Part shown: positions 1 to 4,671 of the stretch, one piece after another | Layout: the number at the start of each line of letters is the position of its first letter | How positions within the stretch are numbered: the first letter of the stretch is position 1 | Assembly: GCA_028281075.1 (NCBI GenBank) | Contig: JANQKO010000181.1 | Location: forward strand, 1 to 6,330 | DNA from: Alphaproteobacteria bacterium | Lineage (GTDB): Bacteria; Pseudomonadota; Alphaproteobacteria; GCA-2731375 | Direction: 5' to 3' | Length of the DNA: 6,330 nt | Program-made: the position numbers and the translations under genes | Notes under the pieces: generated by a model | Databases searched by the model: none | The model's input: the letters and a program-made list of their open reading frames with translations, nothing else | What the model was told of the DNA's origin: nothing

Positions 1-636
1 CTTCGGGTTCGAGCGGGTCTCGTCGCGCCACCAGGTGGCGGCGGCGTCATAGGTGCCGTTCAGCACGGCCATGACGCTGTTCTCGTGGCTGCCGGAAAAT
101 CCGGTCTCGCCGAAGAACGCGTCCGGGTCGTAGCCGGCCTCGGTCATGAAGAAGCGCGGCGCCTGGTGGCCCGAGGTCGAATTCGGATCGGCGAAGGCCA
201 GCTTCTTGCCCTTCAGGTCGTCGATGCTCTTGAACGGGCTGTCGGCGCGCACGACGACGACCGCGTGGTAGCCGAAGTTGCCGTTCTTGTCGAGCTCGCC
301 CACCATCGGCACGACCTTGCCGCCGGTCACCATCCAGGCCTTGGCGTAAGAGGCCGGGCCGAACCGGGCGATCTCGATCTTGCCGGCCTTCACGCCCTCG
401 ATGATGCCGGCATAGTCGGTGGCCGTGCGCCATTTGATGCTGACGCCCAGCTCGCGCTCAAGATACTCGCGCACCGGCTTGTAGCGGGCGATCCGGTCGG
501 CCTCGTTTTCCGAGGTGATGACGCCAAGCGTCAGCTCGGGATATTTCGTCCGCCAGTCGCCGGCCGTGGCGGCGCCGGCGCCCATGCAGACCGCGGCCGC
601 CGTGGCCGTGATCAGGAAACGTCGGGTCAGTTGCAT
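1..636 (-). CDS. phnD: PhnD-type phosphonate/phosphite ABC transporter substrate-binding protein (3' end outside window)
   Basis: This is a periplasmic binding protein that should capture phosphonate, phosphite or phosphate ester and deliver it to the PhnC-powered importer. The frame runs open from ATG at 636 to the window edge, giving 212 residues of a family usually near 290-300; the C-terminal part is missing only because of the window limit. Residues 1-25 form a signal peptide: MQLTRRFLIT with a twin arginine (Sec or possibly Tat), a small hydrophobic core, and an ATA cleavage site before GDW. Family marks are FGPASYAKAW (92-101), the ligand loop DPNSTSGHQAP (150-160) and GSHENSVMAVLNG (182-194). 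AAAGGAG lies 7 nt before the ATG. The gene starts 40 nt after the phnC stop, the normal phnC-phnD order; a phnE permease gene would be expected beyond position 1. Family assignment is firm. The exact ligand (phosphonate versus phosphite) cannot be told from sequence. Confidence 0.93.
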   Translation of the reverse strand, partial: MQLTRRFLITATAAAVCMGAGAATAGDWRTKYPELTLGVITSENEADRIARYKPVREYLERELGVSIKWRTATDYAGIIEGVKAGKIEIARFGPASYAKAWMVTGGKVVPMVGELDKNGNFGYHAVVVVRADSPFKSIDDLKGKKLAFADPNSTSGHQAPRFFMTEAGYDPDAFFGETGFSGSHENSVMAVLNGTYDAAATWWRDETRSNPK

Positions 637-643
637 GTCGGCT

Positions 644-650
644 CTCCTTT
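644..650 (-). promoter_or_regulatory. phnD ribosome binding site
   Basis: AAAGGAG on the minus strand, 7 nt before the ATG at 636, fixes the phnD start and supports translation independent of phnC. Confidence 0.75.
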
Positions 651-676
651 GCCAGGGTTGCTGCAACGAGAGGAAA

Positions 677-1495
677 TCAGGCGGTGGCGGCGGCCGGCGC
701 CATGTCGGCCGGGTCCGGCGTCGTCCCGGGACGCATTTCGCCACCCCATTCGTCGACCGGGCCGTCGACGCCGTAGATCCGTCGCGCGTCGGCCTGCGTC
801 AGGGCCGCGGGATCGCCGTCGAAGACGATGCGGCCGTCGGCCATGCCGACGATGCGGTCGCAATAATGCTTGGCGGTGTCCAGGTGGTGCAGGTTGCAGA
901 TCACCGTCAGGCCGTCGTCGCGGTTGATCGAGGCCAGCGCCTCCATCACCCGCGTCGCGTTCGCCGGATCGAGCGAGGCGATCGGCTCGTCGGCCAGGAT
1001 GATCGACGGCTCCTGCACCAGCGCGCGGGCAATGGCCACCCGCTGCTGCTGGCCGCCCGACAGCGTGTCCGCGCGTTGCAGCGCCTGCGGCAGCAGGTCC
1101 AGTCGGTCCAGTGCCCGCACGGCGGTTGCCCGCTCCTCGGCGCTGAAATGCTTGATCAGGGTCGGCAGGGTCGCCTTGTAGCCGATGCGGCCGACCAGCA
1201 CGTTGGTGATCACGTCCAGCCGGTTCACCAGATTGAACTGCTGGAAGATCATGGCGCAGTTGGCGCGCCAGTCGCGCAGGCGCCGGCCACGCAGGTCGGT
1301 AACGTCCGCGCCATCATGGCTGATCGCGCCGTCGGTCGGCTCGATCAGCCGGTTGACCAGGCGCAGCAGGGTGGACTTGCCGGCGCCGGACCGGCCGATG
1401 ATCCCGACCATCTGGCCGTTGGGGATTCGTATGGTGACGTCGTCGACCGCCTTGACCGCGCCATAGTGTTTCGAGGTCGACGTCAAGCTCAGCAT
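677..1495 (-). CDS. phnC: PhnC phosphonate ABC transporter ATP-binding protein
   Basis: Cytoplasmic ATPase subunit that drives phosphonate-type import; 272 residues, typical for PhnC. Visible parts in order: Walker A GRSGAGKST (34-42), Q-loop MIFQQFNLV (82-90) followed by the PhnC-like stretch NRLDVITNVLVGRIGY (91-106), ABC signature LSGGQQQR (145-152), Walker B IILADEP (165-171), D-loop SLDP (174-177) and the H-loop histidine at 203 in NLHHLD. The Q-loop region and the H-loop region are closer to PhnC than to phosphate-importer PstB or to amino-acid ATPases. About 25 residues after the ATPase core (from roughly 247) are Pro/Ala-rich and look dispensable. Start ATG 1495 has GGAGG 6 nt upstream. 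It is the first gene of a unit with phnD, and a PHO box lies 94 nt upstream of the start, so phosphate-starvation control is likely. Confidence 0.95.
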   Translation of the reverse strand: MLSLTSTSKHYGAVKAVDDVTIRIPNGQMVGIIGRSGAGKSTLLRLVNRLIEPTDGAISHDGADVTDLRGRRLRDWRANCAMIFQQFNLVNRLDVITNVLVGRIGYKATLPTLIKHFSAEERATAVRALDRLDLLPQALQRADTLSGGQQQRVAIARALVQEPSIILADEPIASLDPANATRVMEALASINRDDGLTVICNLHHLDTAKHYCDRIVGMADGRIVFDGDPAALTQADARRIYGVDGPVDEWGGEMRPGTTPDPADMAPAAATA

Positions 1496-1500
1496 CGCGG

Positions 1501-1506
1501 TCCTCC
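1501..1506 (-). promoter_or_regulatory. phnC ribosome binding site
   Basis: GGAGGA 5 nt before the ATG at 1495, a near-ideal Shine-Dalgarno that supports this start. Confidence 0.8.
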
Positions 1507-1572
1507 ATGCCGGCGGCGCCGTCGCCGCCGCCCGGACCGCGAACGAGGGTTACGCGCCATCAATCTGGCCGC

Positions 1573-1578
1573 AGGCTA
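1573..1578 (-). promoter_or_regulatory. Probable -10 hexamer of the PHO promoter
   Basis: TAGCCT on the minus strand begins exactly 10 bp after the 18-bp PHO box, the same spacing as in classical PhoB-activated promoters such as E. coli phoA, where the box replaces the -35 element. The hexamer itself is weak (T, A and final T match TATAAT), as is usual for activator-dependent promoters. It predicts a transcription start near 1565 and a leader of roughly 70 nt before phnC. Confidence 0.5.
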
Positions 1579-1588
1579 CGGTTGGCCG

Positions 1589-1617
1589 CTGACGGATTTG
1601 TGACGGTGAAGTGAAGC
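1589..1617 (-). promoter_or_regulatory. PHO box (PhoB binding site) upstream of phnC
   Basis: On the minus strand 1606-1589 reads CCGTCACAAATCCGTCAG: two 7-bp direct repeats (CCGTCAC and CCGTCAG) separated by AAAT, giving the 11-bp periodicity of PhoB sites. The known consensus is CTGTCAT-like repeats around a 4-bp A/T-rich spacer; each repeat here differs from it at position 2 and at its last base. A weaker third unit, GCTTCAC (1611-1617), lies exactly 11 bp further upstream. The box ends 94 nt before the phnC ATG. The inference is activation of phnCD by PhoB under phosphate limitation, which fits the transporter's role. Confidence 0.75.
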
Positions 1618-1677
1618 TTGCGAGGCGCTTTCGCGACAGCGCGTCGGTGGAAATCGGTGTGTTAGGAAAGCAACTTC

Positions 1678-1945
1678 GTAACCGGGGCAAGAGTCCGGGC
1701 GGTTGGATTTGCCGACTTCCCAAGCTCGCAGTTGTCCGTTTCGGCGGCAAAGCTGTTGGCCCTCACCCTCCCACGAGCTACCGCTCGCGGGTCCCTCCCT
1801 CTCCCGCAAGCGGGAGAGGGTCGAACGTATACGTTCGACGGTGAGGGCTTTGTGAGACAGAAAACGACGGAAAGGCCGATAGCCGCATCGTCATCCACGA
1901 GCAAATCTACCATGTCCCAACCGCCCGGACTTTCGCCCAAGTTAC
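1678..1945. repeat. Nested inverted-repeat element (MITE- or REP-like) between GNAT and phnC
   Basis: The left arm 1678-1706 and right arm 1917-1945 are inverted copies with 25 of 29 positions matching; the inner 15 bp AGTCCGGGCGGTTGG (1692-1706, complement at 1917-1931) match exactly. Both arms begin with GTAAC on the outside. Inside lie a 9-bp inverted pair and a cluster of three hairpins, all nearly concentric with the arms. No open frame inside encodes a transposase. The right arm contains the TAA stop of the GNAT gene (1942-1944). The layout resembles a small non-autonomous element or a composite of interspersed palindromic units; without a second copy for comparison its true ends are uncertain. 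Confidence 0.6.
1759..1848. repeat. Cluster of three hairpins enclosed by a 9-bp stem
   Basis: The outer stem is GCCCTCACC (1759-1767) pairing with GGTGAGGGC (1840-1848). Inside are, in order: hairpin 1 at 1770-1791 (CGAGC / GCTCG with loop TACC, extended by CCC/GGG across an A-C mismatch); hairpin 2 at 1797-1820 (perfect 11-bp arms CCCTCTCCCGC and GCGGGAGAGGG around AA); hairpin 3 at 1821-1838 (perfect 18-bp palindrome TCGAACGTATACGTTCGA). Hairpins 2 and 3 directly abut. Read as RNA this gives a cloverleaf-like multi-branch fold. CCCTCTCCCGCAAGCGGGAGAGGG-type units are common interspersed repeats in GC-rich proteobacterial genomes. There is no T-run, so it is not a standard intrinsic terminator, but it could protect the 3' end of the GNAT mRNA. 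Confidence 0.7.
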
Positions 1946-2400
1946 AGCAACTTCCGCATGAACACGCGCTCGAACCCGTCTTGGCCGCCGCGGTGCGTCT
2001 GTTGCCAGCCGAGATGTTCGTACATGGCGACATTCTCGGTCATGGTGACGTGGGTATAGAGGCGGAGCTCGTCGAAACCCTGACGTTTCGCCTCGGTTTC
2101 GGCGAAATCCAGCAGCCGCCGGCCCAGGCCGGTGCCCTGCCGGTCCGGGTGCACGGCGATATTCGCGACCAGCAGGTGGTCCGCCGCTGGCACCAGTTCC
2201 AGCATCGCCTCGATCGCCGGCGGTTCGCCGGCCAGCCAGATCTGGTTCTCGCGCACGGCCCGCGCATAATCGGCCGTCATCGGCATCGGCTCGCGGCCCA
2301 TGCGCGGGACGTACCTGGCATAGGCCGCGCGCACCACGGCGCGGACCGCCGGCGCGTCGTCGGCGGCGGCGCGGCGCAGCGGGACGGCCGGCCCGGTCAA
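1942..2400 (-). CDS. GNAT-family N-acetyltransferase
   Basis: A 152-residue single-domain acetyl-CoA-dependent acyltransferase; substrate unknown. The N-terminal LRRAAADDAPAVRAVVRAAY (8-27) is the usual beta1-alpha1 of GNAT enzymes. Motif A is NIAVHPDRQGTGLGRRLLDFA (80-100), with the CoA pyrophosphate loop Q88-x-x-G-x-G93. Motif B is the MTENVAMYEHLGW region (120-132). It then ends in a beta strand (FERVFMRKLL). The start is TTG at 2400, overlapping the nitrilase stop as TTGA, so translation is probably coupled to nitrilase; the TTG start keeps the complete GNAT fold, whereas the next Met (34) would remove alpha1. The stop TAA sits inside the arm of the adjacent inverted repeat. Function with the nitrilase is unproven: it might acetylate an amine or amino acid derived from the same substrate, or be a housekeeping passenger. 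Confidence 0.88.
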   Translation of the reverse strand: MTGPAVPLRRAAADDAPAVRAVVRAAYARYVPRMGREPMPMTADYARAVRENQIWLAGEPPAIEAMLELVPAADHLLVANIAVHPDRQGTGLGRRLLDFAETEAKRQGFDELRLYTHVTMTENVAMYEHLGWQQTHRGGQDGFERVFMRKLL

Positions 2401-3422
2401 GTGTCGGCCGCCTGTCCCGCCGGCTCGGCATCGGCGGGGCCAGGCTCGACGTCCTGGATCGGGGTCGCCATGCGCTCGACGCGCGAGGCCGGCGTCGTGT
2501 TCAGCCTAAGCCGTGTCACGTCCGGCCGTGAATAATGGCCCACCGGATCGGCCGCCGACTTCGCCAGCGAGATCATGCCGAGATCGATATCGGCATAGAT
2601 CAGCCCTTCCTGGTCTTCAGGCAGGCGCTCGTTCAGCGGGCTGCCGTCGGGACCGTAGATCATGGCGAAGCCGCCGCCCGGCTTCAGCATCGCCTTCTTG
2701 TCGTCGCTGTCGGCCAGCATCTCGACCATCTCCGGCGACACCGTGGCGCACGGCGCCAGCACGAAGCACTGGCCCTCGGCGGCATACATCTGGCTCGCGG
2801 CGTTGTTCAGTTCCGGGCCCAGCGCATAGGCCATGCCGCGATAGAGGCTGAAGCTCGGCCAGGAGGCGACGTGCACCTGCTCGTGCATCGAGAACATGGC
2901 GTATTTGGTCAGTGGCTGCAGATGTTCCCAGCAGCAGAGCGCGCCCAGCCGGCCGATGCCGGTATCGTGGACGGCAAGGTCGCCGCCGTCGCCTTCGCCG
3001 AACACCGTGCGCTCGACATGGGTCGGCTTCAGCTTGCGGCGCGTCGCGATGACCTCGCCGTCGGGGCCGATCAGGCTCTGGCCCATATAGAGGCTGCCGC
3101 CGTCCTTCTCGCTGTAGCCCAGCACGACATGCAGGCCCGCCTTGCGCGCGGCCTCGCGGATGTGCAGGTCCTCGGCGCTGCCGGGGATCAGCGAATTGTC
3201 GTGGTAACGCTGCACGAACTGCATGCCCCAGGCCGGCGCGCCCAGCCAGATCCACCAGGGATAGCCGGGAATCCAGGTCTCGGGGAAGGCGATCAGCCTG
3301 GCGCCGTTGCCACCGGCCTCCTCGATCAGGCCGATCGCCTTGTCGACGGTCGCCTCGAGGTCGAGAAACACCGGTGCCGCCTGCACGGCGGCGGCCTTGA
3401 AGGCGGGATGATTGGCGGGCAT
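2397..3422 (-). CDS. Nitrilase (carbon-nitrogen hydrolase superfamily, nitrilase branch)
   Basis: Predicted cytoplasmic enzyme that hydrolyses a nitrile to the carboxylic acid and ammonia through a Cys thioester; 341 residues, the usual size for true nitrilases. The triad is complete: Glu48 in AFPETWIPGYPWW (45-57), Lys130 in RRKLKPTHVER (128-138) and Cys164 in GALCCWEHLQPL (160-171). The conserved VHVASWPSF (183-191) and the tail motif DPVGHYSRPDV (292-302) also match nitrilases rather than amidases or beta-ureidopropionases. The last 30 residues are Pro/Ala/Glu-rich and probably disordered. Start ATG 3422 has GGGAG 9 nt upstream. It follows the racemase-like gene by 32 nt and its stop overlaps the GNAT start. 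A cyanide dihydratase or arylacetonitrilase subtype cannot be separated by eye; the neighbouring mandelate-racemase-like gene makes 2-hydroxynitriles attractive substrates (inference). Confidence 0.93.
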   Translation of the reverse strand: MPANHPAFKAAAVQAAPVFLDLEATVDKAIGLIEEAGGNGARLIAFPETWIPGYPWWIWLGAPAWGMQFVQRYHDNSLIPGSAEDLHIREAARKAGLHVVLGYSEKDGGSLYMGQSLIGPDGEVIATRRKLKPTHVERTVFGEGDGGDLAVHDTGIGRLGALCCWEHLQPLTKYAMFSMHEQVHVASWPSFSLYRGMAYALGPELNNAASQMYAAEGQCFVLAPCATVSPEMVEMLADSDDKKAMLKPGGGFAMIYGPDGSPLNERLPEDQEGLIYADIDLGMISLAKSAADPVGHYSRPDVTRLRLNTTPASRVERMATPIQDVEPGPADAEPAGQAADT

Positions 3423-3454
3423 CGGTCGGGTCTCCCTTCGTGCGAATGTTGCGG

Positions 3455-4552
3455 TTACGCGACGAGATGGGCGGCGACGGCGTCATCGTCCCAGTCCAGG
3501 CCCAGGCCCGGCCTGTCCGGAATGTGCAGGTCGCCGCCGCCGATGTCGTAGGGCTGCCGCAGGATCGGATCGGCCCAGTTCTGCCATTCCAGCCAGTGCG
3601 CCGTCTCGGTCACCCGCATGACATGCGCGCCGACTTCCGGATAGAGGTGCGTCGACATCAGCAGGCCGGCGGCCGCCGCGATGCCGGCCGCCCGCAGCCA
3701 GCCGGTGACGCCGCCGATGCGCATGAAGTCGGGCATGACCAGGTCGCAGGCATGCAGGCGCACGGCCTTGTAGAGGTCGCGCGGCCCGTAGAAGTTCTCG
3801 CCGATCTGCAGCGGCGTCTTCAGCTCGGCCGCGAGCCGGGCATAGCCCTCGAAATTGTCATAGACGACCGGCTCCTCGATCCAGGCGAGACCGAGATCGT
3901 CGATGGCGTGACAGCGCCGCAGCGCCTCGCCCAGATCCAGGCCCTGATTGAAGTCGACCATGATGGCCATATCGGGGCCGACGGCCTCGCGGACGGCGTC
4001 GTGCGCCGCCAGGTCGTCGGCGGCGCGGTCGCGGCCCATGCGCAGCTTCAGGCCGCGAAAGCCGCCTTCGTCGCGCAGCGCCAGCGCCTCCGCCGCCACC
4101 GCCGCCGGCTCCTTCAGCCACAGCCCGTTGCTGTTGTAGGCGGCCACCGGTCCGACACTGCCGCCCAGCAGCACGCAGAGCGGCACGCCGGCGGCGCGCG
4201 CCAGCGCGTCCCAGGCCGCCATGTCGAGCCCGGCGACGGCGATCATCGCCAGGCCCTCGTAGCCGACGAAATGCAGCGATTTGCGCCCGGCGTCGTAGAA
4301 CTCGACCGGCGCCACGCGTCGGCCCTTCAGCATCTCGCCCAGGTCGTGCAGCGCCGGCACCAGGTAACGCATCGATTTCGGCACGTAAGGTTCGAGATAG
4401 GCCCGTCCGGTAACGCCTTCCTCGGTCTCCAGGTCGATCAGGATCAGCGGCCACTCCGTGATCGTGGCGATCCGCGCCACCACCGGCCGTTCCAGCGTCA
4501 GCACCACTGGCCGCGCCGTAATCCCCCTGAGCGTCAGGCTTTCGACAGCCAT
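3455..4552 (-). CDS. Mandelate racemase-like enolase-superfamily enzyme with Arg in place of the KxK second lysine
   Basis: A 365-residue TIM-barrel enzyme of the mandelate racemase/muconate lactonizing type, expected to abstract the alpha-proton of a carboxylate bound to Mg2+. From my recall of the Pseudomonas putida enzyme, catalytic positions align with a constant +5 offset and no gap across the barrel: metal ligands Asp200 (VDFNQGLD), Glu226 (WIEEP), Glu252 (QIGENF); His302-Asp275 dyad (STHLYPEV; MPDFMRIGGVTGW); Glu322 (TAHWLEW). The K-x-K motif reads K169-L-R171, so the (S)-specific base Lys166 is Arg. It may therefore be a racemase variant or an acid-sugar/hydroxy-acid dehydratase using mainly the His-Asp base. 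Start: ATG 4552 has GGGAG 7 nt upstream; a GTG codon immediately before it (4555) is too close at 4 nt. It lies 119 nt after the permease stop and 32 nt before nitrilase, apparently in one operon. Confidence 0.9.
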   Translation of the reverse strand: MAVESLTLRGITARPVVLTLERPVVARIATITEWPLILIDLETEEGVTGRAYLEPYVPKSMRYLVPALHDLGEMLKGRRVAPVEFYDAGRKSLHFVGYEGLAMIAVAGLDMAAWDALARAAGVPLCVLLGGSVGPVAAYNSNGLWLKEPAAVAAEALALRDEGGFRGLKLRMGRDRAADDLAAHDAVREAVGPDMAIMVDFNQGLDLGEALRRCHAIDDLGLAWIEEPVVYDNFEGYARLAAELKTPLQIGENFYGPRDLYKAVRLHACDLVMPDFMRIGGVTGWLRAAGIAAAAGLLMSTHLYPEVGAHVMRVTETAHWLEWQNWADPILRQPYDIGGGDLHIPDRPGLGLDWDDDAVAAHLVA

Positions 4553-4559
4553 CACCGCG

Positions 4560-4564
4560 CTCCC
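4560..4564 (-). promoter_or_regulatory. Ribosome binding site deciding the racemase-like start
   Basis: GGGAG on the minus strand is 7 nt before ATG 4552 and only 4 nt before the adjacent GTG at 4555, favouring the ATG. Confidence 0.55.
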
Positions 4565-4643
4565 GACGAGCGATGTCCCCAGTCGTCGACGATACCACCG
4601 CCCGGCCGGCCCCGCGACTCCTTCCCCTTACCGCGTCACCGCG

Positions 4644-4669
4644 CGGACCATGCGCGGGCGGTCCATGCG
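4644..4669. repeat. Short tandem-like direct repeat just after the permease stop
   Basis: CGGACCATGCG (4644-4654) and CGGTCCATGCG (4659-4669) differ at one of 11 positions and are offset by 15 bp. Because the differing bases are complementary, GGACC/GGTCC can also pair as a 5-bp hairpin. It sits 3 bases downstream of the permease stop in the 119-nt gap before the racemase-like gene. No T-run follows, so it is not an obvious terminator. It may be chance in GC-rich sequence. Confidence 0.35.
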
Positions 4670-4671
4670 TG

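Larger units (their letters stand above)
1496..1941. other. 446-base intergenic region between the GNAT gene and phnC
   Basis: No plausible gene on either strand: open frames here have poor codon usage and no recognisable protein pattern. Nearest to phnC (1573-1617) lies a PHO-box promoter. From 1678 to 1945 there is a nested inverted-repeat structure with a central hairpin cluster. The stretch 1618-1677 between these two shows nothing I can name. The region therefore both ends the nitrilase/GNAT operon and starts the phnCD operon. Confidence 0.8.

Noticed and set aside
1797..1820. The perfect 11-bp stem hairpin as an intrinsic transcription terminator.
   Set aside because: Neither strand has a following T-run; on the minus strand it is followed by more GC-rich palindromes. 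Better described as an interspersed palindromic unit.
1917..1945. On the minus strand the arm contains GAAAGTCCGGGC, which resembles the 5' conserved segment of bacterial RNase P RNA.
   Set aside because: Only about 12 nt match, the other conserved RNase P segments (such as the ACAGAA-containing P4 partner) are absent nearby, and the region is filled by other inverted repeats. Chance similarity.
1732..2535. Long plus-strand open frame of 267 codons opposite the GNAT gene.
   Set aside because: It lies antisense to a clear GNAT and nitrilase end, runs through the hairpin cluster, and its translation shows no family pattern; a by-product of high GC content.
4556..4671. Possible separate promoter for the racemase-like gene (TATCGT on the minus strand near 4585-4600).
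   Set aside because: No -35-like hexamer at 16-18 bp and no recognisable operator; too weak to report as a feature.
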